This document shows, piece after piece, positions 1-10,334 of a stretch of DNA of 64,000 nt. The position numbers and the translations under genes were made by a program. Positions within the stretch are counted from its first letter, which is position 1, and each line of letters starts with the position of its first letter. The stretch spans positions 806,001-870,000 of the forward strand of contig CAJQUW010009290.1 of assembly GCA_907163375.1 (NCBI GenBank), read 5' to 3'. Source of the DNA: Prostheceraeus crozeri. Lineage: Eukaryota; Platyhelminthes; Polycladida; Euryleptidae. Under the pieces are notes generated by a model, which saw only the letters and a program-made list of their open reading frames with translations, ran no database searches and had not been told where the DNA came from.

Positions 1-706
1 TTTTTAAGACATGCAGACCGTATAATTAATAAAGTCGCCTTAAAATTGAATGTTTGAAGCTATTAAAGCATTTTGCAATCTGATGATGTGCTAAATTAGA
101 TACAGTAACCACTAAAAATAATGATATAAATGATGCCAAGTTTATTAGAAAAGCATCATACTAAAACAGACTGCCTCTGATATTACATGGATGATTTCTC
201 CCTGCCATTTATGCTATCCATTTAATATGTCGTGATTTATGGCGATAAATGACAAGTATATTTTTAGGCACTCTGCTTCCAGTGCCACTCTTATTTTCTT
301 CCTCATGCATTTTTTCATCCCATTCTGCAAAATTGTCATCATTATGAATTGCCGAATGTCATGTCATCCTATGTTATCAGCATGTTTCTGTATGATAGGA
401 AAGAGGCCTATGCTCTTTTGACACTTGACACTGTCAAGCCATCAAGCTGAATCAAGCACGGACAGCCTGCAATCCACTCATTTTGCACTTGTAAATTTTA
501 ATGATAAAATGTAATCACCAAGCTTACTTAATTCACCTTCACTCTAGTAGTGGTAGAATGGCAAGTAGGCCATAACGTCAGGAATTATGACTATTATTCC
601 AATCCTATGTTGACAGTCTGGGTATTTGCAAAACAAATTTAGAGTGAAAAAAGTTTATACTTTTTCAAACTTAGGGTAATTGAGGGCACTACGAAACAAG
701 CCTTAC
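1..706. other. probable intron of the CCDC47-like gene, no exon recognised
   Basis: On the minus strand this region follows the GT donor at 706-705 of the CCDC47-like exon, so it should be the first part of its next intron. I see AT-rich sequence with short open frames that resemble nothing I know. No second exon, RNA gene or repeat was recognised. Confidence 0.35.
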
Positions 707-850
707 ATTCGTCAGGATCCTCGAATTCGGCGAATTCGTTATCACTTGTCTCTGCAACGCCATGTCGTCCATTCTTCGAAGATTGGCACCAGCTAAGTGA
801 ACACAAGAGAGTCACTATAAAAGCTCCTAAAATTTTCTTTGTCATGTTAT
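707..850 (-). CDS. CCDC47: first coding exon of a CCDC47-like ER membrane protein (partial gene)
   Basis: The start codon is at 845-843 and 46 codons follow before a GTAAGG donor at 706-701 (phase 1). The peptide opens with a basic-then-hydrophobic signal sequence (MTKKILGAFIVTLLCSLSW), then reaches an acidic SDNEFAEFEDPDE stretch. Animal CCDC47 proteins also have a signal peptide followed by an acidic segment containing DN(D/E)FAEFED. CCDC47 is an ER membrane calcium-binding protein of the PAT complex, which helps insert multipass membrane proteins. A pyrimidine-rich acceptor (CTTTTGCAG, 859-851) ends only 5 nt before the ATG, so the upstream leader is spliced, either in cis or by a spliced leader. 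The remaining exons would lie to the left of the window. The assignment rests on a short motif plus the signal peptide, so it is moderate; another acidic secreted protein is possible. Confidence 0.5.
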
Positions 851-1436
851 CTGCAAAAGAAAATAAATGCTGCATTTTGACTGAGATAAATTGACGGACA
901 CAAATAAAGATAGCAACACTACAGATGGTTTGCAACTATGTTTTATCACCACTAAAATTTTTTTGATCTTCTAACAAATCAGTATGATCTAACTGGAAAT
1001 AAATGATCGAATGTTTTCTACTGGTAAATGCTGAATTCTCATCCTTAGCATTGCTACGAGCCACGAATGAAGCTAGGTAGGGGCTACTAAATGAAAATCA
1101 GATGATAAAATAATAAACAAGAGCAAAAAAGCAGACCTAACCTGATCAAGTTGACCACATCACAACCCTGTTTGCATTACTCTTGAAATATACCAACTAA
1201 TAATGTATTCGTCCTGGAAAGTGGTCTGGGAAAGCTGATATCAAAGCTGCACCGTGCGAACAAAATAGCTATTCGAGCGACTCACAGACGTGTACGTAGT
1301 AATAAAACAGAAGAGATGTTCAGTACTTTCAAATAAATTAAGCAATTTATCCTTAAAACTTAAGCATACCAGCAAAGATTGCAAAAAATTTAAAAATCTC
1401 AGCACAAAATCCGTCCTGTCAAAAAAAACATTTTAT
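851..1436. other. intergenic or 5' region upstream of the CCDC47-like exon
   Basis: The region is AT-rich and I recognise no gene or repeat in it. If the acceptor at 859-851 is used in cis, a non-coding leader exon of the CCDC47-like gene could lie here, but I could not pick one out. Confidence 0.3.
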
Positions 1437-1685
1437 GCTGCATCAGGGTTGTTTGATTTAAATCATTAATTTTAATCATGATTTAAATCACTTTGATTTT
1501 TATTGTCTTTAGGTACGAAAAGTGTGTTTACTGTCGAACAAAAGTAGTAGCCCTTACTAATAGTATTACGTCAGATAGAGATAAAACTATTCATCATATC
1601 GATTAATATTCGTTGCCAAGTAATAAAGATGGTGTGGGCGCACATCTGCTAACCTAAAGTCAATCCCAAAAGCTTCAGATTGTCA

Positions 1686-1953
1686 TGATGGCTGGTCGAA
1701 AACTAGACGATATTTGGCTGAGCTTCGAACGTCAAACGAGGCTGTCGAGTTAAAGTGTCTTAAGTGTGAAAAGATGATGCAAGGACTTGTTGCTCGCATG
1801 AAACAACATTACCACTCTTGTGTTCCGAAGATTTCACACAGCAAATCCGACGAATCCAGTGTTGATGGCATCTCGCCGTTGGAAAATGCACATGGATGTG
1901 CAACAATCAGTGCACCCTCTTCTCTTCAATTCCAATCGAGCCTGCCCACATGA
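1686..1953 (+). pseudogene. hAT transposase N-terminal fragment with BED zinc finger
   Basis: An ATG near 1689 opens GRKLDDIWLSF, the usual start of a BED domain, but the finger itself continues in another frame, so there is a frameshift at about 1730-1750. The finger reads CLKCEKMMQGLVARMKQHYH and then SC, giving a C-x2-C then H-x3-C pattern. BED fingers bind DNA at transposon ends. The frame closes at 1953, and traces of transposase resume near 2003 with MLNDFILKTSSDKKDALDMQ and a hAT-like LRPGYPTN. This is a broken remnant of the element's own transposase. Confidence 0.7.
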
Positions 1954-2070
1954 TCTACCGACCACAGCAACATGAAATTTAAGAACAGGAATACTAGCAC
2001 ATGCTGAACGACTTCATCCTAAAAACCTCCAGCGACAAAAAAGACGCTTTGGACATGCAGGTGGCTCGTT

Positions 2071-2574
2071 TTGTTTATGCAGCGAACATTCCTTTCAATG
2101 CAGATGAACATCCAGAGTTCAAAAAGCTCATATCCATGTTGCGGCCCGGTTATCCGACGAATGACTGAGGCTCTTACTCCACACCACTATCTTGCAAATA
2201 TGATCGATCCTCGCTATCTAGGAAATAAATTATCCGATTCTGATGTTGACGCTGCTAGGAAACTATTGACTGACAAATATTCACCGTTGTGTGAGGCATC
2301 CGTCAACCTTCGCGCCAGAGCGAAACCGTTCATGAACTATTTGTTCTCAGAAGAACTTATAAAGAAGGTAACCCCGATAACTTGGTGGAAGTCACAGAAC
2401 TTCGATGACGAGGTGATTGATTTTGTTGTTCCACTTCTGTCTGCTGTCAGTTCAAGTGCTGATATTGAACGAATCTTTTCTACCTACGGATTAGTCCACA
2501 ATAAACTTCGCAACCGACTGGGTAATGACAAGGCTGCCAAGGTCGTTTATATATATAAAATATTGAACTCCTAG
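2071..2574 (+). pseudogene. hAT transposase C-terminal fragment (hATC dimerisation domain)
   Basis: From about residue 30 the frame matches the C-terminal third of hAT transposases. It runs through ANMIDPRYLG to the diagnostic block SSADIERIFSTYGL, then VHNKLRNRLGNDKAAKV and a stop. This region mediates transposase dimerisation. The first 30 residues are out of frame relative to the preceding transposase remnant, and the catalytic segment that should join the two parts is deleted. The ATG at 2071 is only the first Met of the open frame, not a real start. Confidence 0.8.
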
Positions 2575-2892
2575 CTGTCGAAACTCCAAGACTCAGAATT
2601 ATGACTTGCTTGTTTTCGTAGTCTTTGTTTGATTGAGCTTAGCATTATTGAATATGATCGATTTGATCCTCCTGTTATTTGTTGTTTGTCACAACTAGTA
2701 CACAATCGTTTACCTAAATACACTGCTGCTTTTGATTGTGCCATGTTCGCTGTATTCTTCTAGAAACTACCAGACCAACACATCTCCACCAATGAACTAA
2801 AATATATAAGATAGTGTCAATCAATTTGAAGAATTTAGTCATGTTTTGATTTAAATCAAATAAATCATGATTTTTATCAACTCTGGCTGCAT

Positions 2893-3239
2893 GAGAACAG
2901 AATGAAGCTGAATAGTCAAGATACAAGCACCGAAGATACTGAAAAAACTCAGGTCAGTTCAATGAAAAATCTAGAAATGTAAATAGAATTTGATTGAATT
3001 TGACGATGATACAAGATGACTTAACACACTTAACAAAGAAAATGACAATACTTCTATCTCAGAGGCACTATTTGCTGTTTAAATTCTTAATGGTAGAGTA
3101 CGAAGACGAGAGACCACGTTAACAGCATCAGATATTATGGAATCGATTTGAAACCCATTTACAGACAAATAACTAAGAGCGAATGGTGGCTGCATTCAAA
3201 GACAATGCGCTTTCCAAAATCAATAAACAACAGAATTAG
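2893..3239. other. spacer between hAT and BEL/Pao fossil
   Basis: AT-rich sequence with no recognised feature. The first part may belong to the fossil that becomes readable from about 3240. Confidence 0.3.
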
Positions 3240-5265
3240 TTTTCTATCATAGATCGAAGGCCTCTTCTAGACGGAGATTTAGTATCAAGATCAAAGTTAC
3301 AATCACAAGAGATTAGGTGGCTGCCTCAAGAATTCAGATTCCCAATAATTCTGCTGAAACAACATGGGTTAACTATCTTAAATGTGAGAGGTGTGCATAA
3401 TGAAGATGATCATCCTCTTACAGTGAACGTTGCATCAAATGAATTGACTAAGAAGTATTGCATAATTATTATGAGGTCTGTGCCTAAAACAGTTCAAGAC
3501 AAATACGTAATTTACAAGATTAATAAAGCCAAAATAGCCAAACCACAAATTGCACCGATCCCAGAATACAGAGTTTCGAAACCTTTACAAACTTTTGTCG
3601 ACGTTGGAAGACTTTGTCGGTCCGCTCGTAACCAAAAGTGCCGTGGGAAAGTCAGAAATAGTATAATAGATACTTTGCGTTATTAACATGAAAGCACAAA
3701 TGGGAGGTGCACTGTGCACACCAAGAGCTGACATTTTTCTTTGAATGATAGTAGCTTTATTAGGGCCTTTTCCAGAATGTGTGATCGGAGAAGTTCAAGA
3801 GAGGTGGCAGCTGATAAAGCCATATGACTTTCGTAAAAACTGAAAAAGTGATTGTGTAATGCTCCCACAAAGAAGAATTTCGATAGAATTGCTATTAATA
3901 TTGTTTTAGGGCGTCAAAGACCCACATTTTATTTGAATAAAACACAATAAAAACGCCGAGCTCCTAAAAGATGAGAGACAATAATAATCGAAGAATCAAA
4001 TGCCATTTCAATCCTACGCATGGGAGCAACTTCGGGGTAACTATTTGCATAGCCTTTTACACTTCTATCGAATGCCAGTGTAAGTGATTAGAAGCTACAG
4101 ACAGCATTTTGTCGTGTTGTGGCATCTTAAGCTCAAGACCATCAAGCGTGACAAGTATTAGTAATGACATTATTTATGAATTTCCTTTGACACCTAACAT
4201 CTTAATTGGAAGAGTAAATCCTGGAAAATGTTCTTACGACACGTGATGCAGTTTACGTACATCCGACGCGAAGGTGGCGATACGCTCAAGGCTTGGTTTA
4301 CCACTGTTGGTTGATATGACAGAAGGAAATTCTACAGGACTATTGAAGTAGAAAGAGGTGGTTCGAGGGTACAGAACCAGAACGAGTTTCTGCAGGGAAC
4401 GAGGCCGAAAATGAGACTTTCACATAATGATGTACACCCCATGCTTACTACGAATCGGTGCGTGTGCCGAGTTCTAGTGGGTCCCTCTTCTTGTCAGACA
4501 GGATCAAAGAAAAACACATTTTAATCCAATGGGACGCAGGTTGCAGTTTTTGGCTAAAATGAAATTTATGCTTTCTCTGGTTTAACGAAAAGTACTAAGC
4601 CTAGAGTTATGATTTTTGATACAGAATGCCTTCAGGTCATTTCCTATGATGTTCATGCACCCCTGTCTATGAAGCTAGACACATTATAGATTTGGCGAGC
4701 CTCTTGATGTCGGCAAACACAACGATTTTGAGCAACTTCATCCACATTCCCACATACATTGCCGATCAGAAGCATGATAACAGCACATGCAAATCATAGG
4801 AAATGACCTGGAGACATTCCATGTCATATATTATGACTCTAGATTTAACACTTTCCAGTTGATAAGAGAAAACATAGAACATTTCATTCTAACCAAAAGT
4901 CGCAATCTGCGTCCCGTTGGATTAACATGTGTCTTTCTTTGATCCTGTCTGACAAGAGGAACAACTATAGCTCGGCAGACGTGCAGATTCGTAGTAGGCA
5001 TATGGCGCACATCATTCTGTGAAAGTCTCACTTTCGGCCTCGCTCCCTGCAGAAACTCGTTCTGGCTGTCGGACTAGTAAAAGATAATCAAGCTGTGATC
5101 GTGCTGGAACATATGTCGCTGAGTGATAAGTGGAAACTTGGAAGGATAGAGAACCTATACCGAACTGGTGAAGGAGTTGCGAAATTTGTAGATGTGACCG
5201 AAGACAAGTCAACAATTTGTGCCCGCTAGAATGTTGAATCGGAGTTGATTAAAAGGAGGGGGTGT
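3240..5265 (+). mobile_element. BEL/Pao-type LTR retroelement fossil, pol 3' part
   Basis: Short stretches on the plus strand resemble the integrase half of a BEL/Pao pol in the expected order. A zinc-binding-type N-terminal region with RGVHNEDDHPLTVN lies near 3390. Core-like remnants follow to about 4330. The C-terminal part of pol, with KWKLGRIENLYRTGEG, lies near 5130-5175. The copy is broken many times and looks old. An inverted-repeat element (about 4369-5075) is inserted into it. I saw no reverse transcriptase part, and no LTR boundary that I trust. The family call rests on motif order only. Confidence 0.6.
4369..5075. repeat. foldback element (long inverted repeat) inside the BEL/Pao fossil
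   Basis: Two arms of roughly 285 bp face each other around a spacer of about 130 bp. The left arm starts near 4369 with CCAGAACGAGTTTCTGCAGG and the right arm ends near 5075 with its reverse complement. The arms have diverged by point changes and small gaps. A third, single copy of the arm sequence (shared core GAGGCCGAAAATGAGAC) occurs at 30578-30750, so this is a dispersed family. No target duplication was identified. The open frames in the arms match nothing I know. Confidence 0.65.
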
Positions 5266-6039
5266 GCTGTGAAAAATGTTGACTTCTAATGTGATGCCAT
5301 AATGAAGATTTCCTCCCGCGATGCAGCTCATCATTCAGGGCCTTAAGAACAAAATACTTACTCTATTTAGATCACAAAAATGTTTCTATACGTTGTTGTA
5401 TTAACATGATATTGACACCGAGCCACTTATTTTCATGCATCAGGCGGACGATGACAAGAATGAGGACAAGAACGTAGATGAAGAAGTTCAAGGAATGATG
5501 TTGCGAAAGAAGTATCAGGAAGTTCCAAGAGTGAAAGACAAGAGTTCCGGTGAAAGTGCCGACCTTTTTTCTGGGAAGGATTTTTCGAGAGCTTTTGTCG
5601 CCCATTAAGACATTGTTCAGCAGATGCAATGATGGGATGCAAGGCTTTTTGGCTTCCAGTTGATACTACCAATAAGTAGTGTTATAATGAGTAGTAAGCT
5701 TATAAGTAGTGTTATCAGTAGGGCTGCGCACCCGTTATCGGCTGGTGCACTGAAATGCACGAATTTCGATCAAATTGATATTTGCTGTTAAGTTTCAGCT
5801 ATGATAAGCTAATTTCTTATCTTGTCTTAGTCACACAAACTGGAGAGAAAATGTCTTGAGCACATAATATCATTAAGCCAACTGGCAGAGATCATTCAGA
5901 TCAAGTTTTGAATTTCCAGACCATAAAATGGAACATCAGCTCTCGAATGGTGTGTGCAGCGTGTTTATAAGCGGTATAATTGAAATGCTGGAGAATCGTT
6001 GATTTATTGAATTTATGCGTTCCTGAAACATAGTGCATC
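5266..6039. other. unassigned, possibly further retroelement or MITE debris
   Basis: Open frames around 5372-5672 are short and unrecognised. A block starting near 5722 (TAGGGCTGCGCACCC, then repeated GTGCAC) loosely resembles 23790-23900 and may be an end of a DNA transposon family. No partner end was found. Confidence 0.25.
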
Positions 6040-6145
6040 CTTTAATTGATTTATTAAAAAGTTTTATTATAGAAATCATGTACAGATCATGATCTTTCAA
6101 AGTCATACCGAATACAAAAGATAGAGAGAGAGAGAAAAAAAGAAG

Positions 6146-6394
6146 TTAAGAGTCAAAATAACTTGATGCTCCAGCCAGAACCAGTTCGTGTCTGCCAATC
6201 TCCCCTAGATTCATTGATAGCATTGCTCGGGAGTTATGGCGCATCAAAGCGATGGACATTTTTCTCATGATGGCCTCCCGTGCCTCAGAAAAGGTCACTG
6301 AAGTCTGAGTGGACAGTCTGGAAGCAACTCGAGAGAATGTGTAGAGAGCTTCTTCTCCCATGAGCCATAGGCTGTATCTGCCATCGGAATGCAT
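6146..6394 (-). pseudogene. RLE-LINE protein, extreme C-terminus
   Basis: After a frameshift near 6360-6395 the C-terminal tail continues in this frame: LWLMGEEALYTFSRVASRLS, then MRHNSRAML, ending at a TAA at 6148-6146. Related proteins that I recall from cnidarians and other invertebrates end with a similar Trp-Gly then Phe-Ser-Arg-x-Ala pattern followed by an Arg-Asn-x-Arg-Ala motif. This is the natural end of the polyprotein rather than a separate gene. Confidence 0.6.
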
Positions 6395-7884
6395 ATCCAG
6401 CCAAGCTCCTCACATTTGTTGTCGTTGGAGGTATGCTTTCTTTTTTCAGCCGCCAACAAGGTTGACCCTTCCGTTGTGCTCGCTCCTGGAACAGTGTTAT
6501 TGATAAGCGGATGCACAACAGTCAGGTCAACTGCTGCTGGACGACCAAGACTCCAATCTGGCAGGAGAATGTCTGCTGGTCTTCTGTTTGGGTCGGAGTG
6601 ACCACAACCGGCGCCTTTTTCGATGGCAGGTCGGAGGTTTGCCCATTCGCAGATTTGGTTTAGCTGATCACGCAGAGCATTATGCCGACTTGTCACAAAG
6701 CTTCCCCGCTTACATGTCAAAGCGTGATGGCCCAACGGATCTAATGAAACTCCTGGACATCTTGGAGACAGAGTTTTACCAGTCGTCATTGGCAAGCCGA
6801 GCCACCATTTTATCAACACTTGAAATTCTTCGGGTGATAGTCTGAAACCCAATCCAGGTGATGGAACAACGGTTAGCCATTTAGCCGCATCGGGTGAACT
6901 GACCGAGTGTAACCGAATTTGATGTGCAGGACTTGCACTGGTCATTAAGGTCTTTTGTAGTCTGGTATCAATGAAAGTTGACAGATGTTTTTGTGAAGGT
7001 GTCGATGAAATGAAGAAATCATTTGCAAGATGTTTTTGCTCTTCTACCATCGAATTATACGAGGAAATTGCCTGAAGGCAAGAGTCGTACGTTGTGGCAT
7101 TGCTCCTGATACTCGCAGCGGGAAGTGATGCACTGAGCGATGCAAGATAGGCTGCTGAAGAATGTTTCATTGTCGACCGAACACCTAGTCCACCAGAACA
7201 TACTTTAAGTTGGCATTGGATCCAAGCCTCTTCCGATAGTTCAATGGCAATACTTTCTTCTAGAAATTTTCGAACTTCTTTGTCAAACTCTCCGAACGCT
7301 TTCTCGGTGCATTCAGGGGGAACAGTTCTTGCCAAATGAGTCATCCTACAGAACCCGGCACATGTCCTCAGCAGAGATAGAGAAACTTGTGGATCCCGTA
7401 ACCGAGAGATATAATTCAGCAGCTGCAAGGATTTCACACGCTTATTCTCTATAAATTCGGAGCAGAAATTGTGATCTCCAACAGGCGAACCAAGTACCTC
7501 GAAATTGGCTGAATTAGATTTTAAGAAGTCAGGACTGAAGTCATCAAGGTTGCCTTTACCAAACAGTTCACATTTTTTAGTCTGCAGCTTGAGTCCTATA
7601 TCACCACCTTGCGAACATAAAACTTCGTATGCCTTTAGAACTTCTTCTTTCTTTCCAGCAAGGATGCCGTCATCCAGATACCAACAATGGTGAAGTAATG
7701 AGCAAGAAGATTCAATTGCTTTGACAACTGGATGCAATGCTAGGGCAAAGAGGAATGGACCGAGTGGATCGCCTTGTTGAACGCCTTGACATGAAGAGAT
7801 GCGTCCCATTGTATGCCATAGAAAAGGTTGACAACATAGCACCAGGTTATCCATTTGTGGATCTTCGGGAAGAGCTGATAGCAT
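6295..7884 (-). pseudogene. RLE-LINE protein: RT fingers/palm end, thumb, CCHC-like motif and endonuclease
   Basis: This 529-codon frame carries RT motif B (GVQQGDPLGPFLFALALHPV, residues 34-53) and motif C as WYLDDGILAG (68-77), with YLDD in place of the usual YADD. A zinc-knuckle-like stretch RCPGVSLDPLGHHALTC lies at 375-391. The restriction-like endonuclease block runs from RPADILLPDW (435-444) to AVDLTV (451-456), which fits the PD-(D/E)xK spacing. The first 20-odd residues are read out of frame relative to the upstream frame, and the last 30 or so are out of frame relative to the tail at 6394-6146. The three blocks together are what identify the element class. Confidence 0.8.
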
Positions 7885-8768
7885 TGATCTAGAACCGCCT
7901 TTCTAGAAACCGAATTGAAGGCATTAGCCATATCCACTTTTAAAATGCAGAAGTCAGGATCATTCCAATGATCATGAGTCACTGCCCTGACGCGATGGAT
8001 GATCTTTTCAGTTCCATTTTTACAGGAAACTCCTATCTGTAGAGGCAAGAAATATGTAATGATGTCTTGACGTATTAGACTACTTATGCACTTAGCAGAC
8101 AAGCGACGTATAACCTCTCCCACGACGATTGGTCTGACATCCCAACTATCTCCTTTCGTCTTTTTCAAAGCAGTAAGATTTCCACCTGCAATGTATGGCG
8201 CTAAATCGATAGGAGACTTTCCAGAAATAAGGAGGTTAACCAAATGCCTTAAGGATGCCGTTAAACTAATTGGCAAAACAGCTTCACATGCATTAATCAA
8301 GTGTTGAACCCGAAGACCGGATGGCCCACAAGCTGTAGCCTGAGGAAACGAGCGTAAAATCTCCATCATGTCGGAAGAAGAAGACAACTGCAACAATTCA
8401 GTCTCATTGGAATATTCTGAAACGGATGGCGGAGGAACTTTGGGATGTTTGTCATTCAGTTTGGTCCATGTTATGTCGTTATTGGGGCACAACCCGCTCG
8501 ATGACAAGATGCGGCACGCTTTCCCATATAGTCCATCTTCAGCCTGATCAATGGCTGCTGCAATTCTTGCAGCATATTCTTCTTGAGAACTTCTTGATTT
8601 TGGTTTTGAAAAAGTTGGTGATTTTGAATTAACTTTTGCTGCTTCCCACAATTCTTCTAGATGACCGTTGCTCCACTTGTCACATAGCATATTGATTGAA
8701 GTCTTGTGTTGATGTCTCTTTCCTGCACGCTTGGATGATGGTAATACGCATTTAGGAAGCATCAGCAA
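7740..8768 (-). pseudogene. RLE-LINE protein: linker and reverse transcriptase motifs 0 to A
   Basis: This 342-codon frame begins in the linker (LMLPKCVLPSSKR) and runs through ATACGPSGLRVQHL and VRPIVVGEVIRR to motif A, KVDMANAFNSVSRKA, near residues 276-290. The first catalytic Asp is therefore present. After KIHKWITWCYVVNLFYG the reading shifts, and motif B is found in the overlapping frame. The ATG at 8768 is an internal Met, not a start. An 84-bp piece of this frame (8625-8708) is repeated at 10251-10334. Confidence 0.8.
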
Positions 8769-8793
8769 CTTAGTCCACGAATCAACGGAGTTT

Positions 8794-9273
8794 TCATTGA
8801 CAACTTGCTTGATGGCTTACGAGAGAACATAGCCAAATTTTTTGACGTGCTTTTGCTGGCACAAATTTTAGTGTTGGTCTTTGAAGTCGCATGACCTCGT
8901 CTAAGGAAGGTAACTTGAAAACGTGATTTGAATCAGTAACAGGCTCAATTGTGGTAGATGACTGACTTGCTTGTTGAGATGCACATTTTGAGCTATGTCT
9001 AGACCGAAATGATTCTGCAAAAATTCGATTGCATTTGCAAATATAACGACGATGCCGAAAAAGCCAAGAATCAGGAACTTGTCCGGGAAGTAATCCGGAG
9101 CAGTGTTTTTCCAAATGTCGAGTTACCATCGAGGAAGCAATCATTTCAGGGCAATTGTCCACTGGGCATGGACAGCCAGCTATTCGACTGCTATCTATGA
9201 TACCAGGGTTTGCATGTTGAGATTCTGATGTGTCTGCACCTGTCATATCCATTACAGCTCGAGGAAATTTCAA
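8794..9273 (-). pseudogene. RLE-LINE protein N-terminus with two zinc fingers
   Basis: The 159-codon frame has one C2H2 finger (C36, C41, H53, H57) and a second CCHC-type finger (C79, C81, H93, C97). It ends with the conserved LQRPTLKFVPAKARQ just before a frame break at 8780-8830. In R2-like elements N-terminal fingers bind the DNA target, and I infer the same here. The Met at 9273 is a plausible start because the residues before the first finger look unstructured. A nearby Met at residue 8 is equally possible. Confidence 0.7.
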
Positions 9274-9275
9274 AA

Positions 9276-9640
9276 TACTAACTCAATGACGATATCTGAC
9301 AAGAATCTCCCAAATTGGCATCGGAAATGACAATTTATGTATGGCAATAGAAAATTCCAAAAAAAAGGTATTCTAAAAACTGAAATTCCAATACTAAGCG
9401 ATAGGCGAGAAAGTTTGAGATCAGAGCGAGCGAAAGTTGTAATGAAACAAGTATTGGAAGGGAAAATTCGAATCGCAAAATTATTCCACACTGAACAATA
9501 TAAAAAGGATTGATATCCTATATGAAAAGCTGAAATAGTCCATTAATAAAGAATTGCGTAGATATCTGGCAGGAGCTGTAAAAATGTACGACCGTCCACT
9601 GGCAGCATAGATTGTTTGAGTAAATAGCAAAAAATAGTTC
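9276..9640. other. region 5' of the RLE LINE, nothing recognised
   Basis: AT-rich sequence that may include the 5' untranslated region of the LINE. No promoter or repeat was recognised. Confidence 0.3.
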
Positions 9641-9720
9641 AGTGAGGGAGGGATCGAACCCTAGAACCTGTTCTCGACGGTTAGCCAACGAGGCAGTTAG
9701 GCCACCGGAGCACTCGCGCG
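9638..9720 (-). repeat. tRNA-like sequence (pol III A and B boxes), probably a SINE head
   Basis: On the minus strand TGGCCTAACTG fits the A-box consensus and GGTTCGATCCC fits the B box at tRNA-like spacing. The acceptor and T stems do not pair well, so this is not a functional tRNA. A tRNA-derived SINE head or a tRNA pseudogene is likely. Confidence 0.5.
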
Positions 9721-10250
9721 ATAAGAGTCGCCCTGCAGTAACTTATTGGGAGAATAGTGCAGACGATCGAGGTCGTGGCCGACTTCCCGATAAAATAGTG
9801 ACGTCGGCAACACACAGCGGATCTCTCAGCACGACATTATCGCATGCAGGCAAGGGAGAGAGAGCGCAGGCGGATGGAACAACGATTCACAGGCGAAGAC
9901 GGCCCTGCAGTATGGATGTCGATGTGAGGCGATTGCTTGAGGGAACCAAGCCAAGAGATACAGTAGTGGTTGACTCGCGGAGACAGTGGCGCTATAACCG
10001 GCTGGACCAATCACTGTGTCGAAAATTTGCCAAAAGTATTGTGAAACAGTTCGTAGTTGGGAGGATCGCAGCACATGAACCACTGAGCGGAAGAAAATGC
10101 AAGAGGGCTCAAACGATAGAGTGGCGCATGGCGATGCAGATGAATAAAAAAACTCGGGGAACGTTCAGGTAGGACCGAAGTTATGCGACAGTAAAGAGTC
10201 ACGCTCAGGAGCACGACAAAACACGACCGCGCGCCAGGGAGGTAATCTAA
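9640..10250. other. GC-rich block between LINE and LINE fragment
   Basis: About 600 bp are clearly richer in G+C and CpG than the flanks. A 176-codon plus-strand frame (9642-10172) is rich in Arg, Ser and Asp and looks like a by-product of the base composition. It has no recognised domain. The block begins with the tRNA-like sequence and ends exactly at an 84-bp copy of the neighbouring LINE, so it may be part of an inserted composite repeat. Confidence 0.45.
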
Positions 10251-10334
10251 TGAATTAACTTTTGCTGCTTCCCACAATTCTTCTAGATGACCGTTGCTCC
10301 AATTGTCACATAGCATATTGATTGAAGTCTTGTG
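10251..10334 (-). repeat. 84-bp duplicate of an internal piece of the RLE LINE
   Basis: This stretch matches 8625-8708 over its full length with a single mismatch (CCAATTG here, CCACTTG there) and in the same orientation. It is not the 3' end of the LINE, so an ordinary 5'-truncated insertion does not explain it. Confidence 0.9.

Larger units (their letters stand above)
1444..2885 (+). mobile_element. hAT DNA transposon, internally deleted, 1442 bp
   Basis: The ends are CAGGGTTG on the left and CAACTCTG on the right, forming imperfect terminal inverted repeats. Both ends carry AT-rich subterminal GATTTAAATCA repeats. The 7 bases GCTGCAT sit directly outside both ends (1437-1443 and 2886-2892), close to the 8-bp duplication typical of hAT. 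Inside are a BED-finger fragment and a hAT C-terminal dimerisation domain on the plus strand. Much of the RNase-H-like catalytic core is absent, so the copy cannot have been autonomous. Confidence 0.85.
6040..9275 (-). mobile_element. non-LTR retrotransposon with C-terminal restriction-like endonuclease (R2/NeSL-like architecture)
   Basis: On the minus strand the element codes for two N-terminal zinc fingers, a reverse transcriptase, a zinc-knuckle-like stretch and a PD-(D/E)xK-type endonuclease, in that order. This is the layout of the early-branching, often site-specific LINEs (R2, R4, NeSL, HERO groups). These elements nick DNA with the endonuclease and prime reverse transcription at the nick. 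The coding region is open over long stretches but is interrupted at about 8780-8830, 7815-7840 and 6360-6395, so this copy is dead though not very old. A poly(A) signal (AATAAA, minus strand, near 6066) suggests a 3' end at roughly 6040. No target duplication was recognised, and the 5' border is uncertain. Confidence 0.8.

Noticed and set aside
3240-5960. LTR boundaries for the BEL/Pao fossil
   Set aside because: No direct repeat pair could be matched within the window, so ends are not claimed.
6389-6845. Plus-strand frames over the RLE LINE
   Set aside because: They are antisense shadows of the endonuclease region and have no recognisable domain.
9642-10172. 176-codon plus-strand frame as a host gene
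   Set aside because: It lies in a GC-rich block where stops are rare, begins in a tRNA-like sequence, and has an Arg/Ser-rich composition without any domain.
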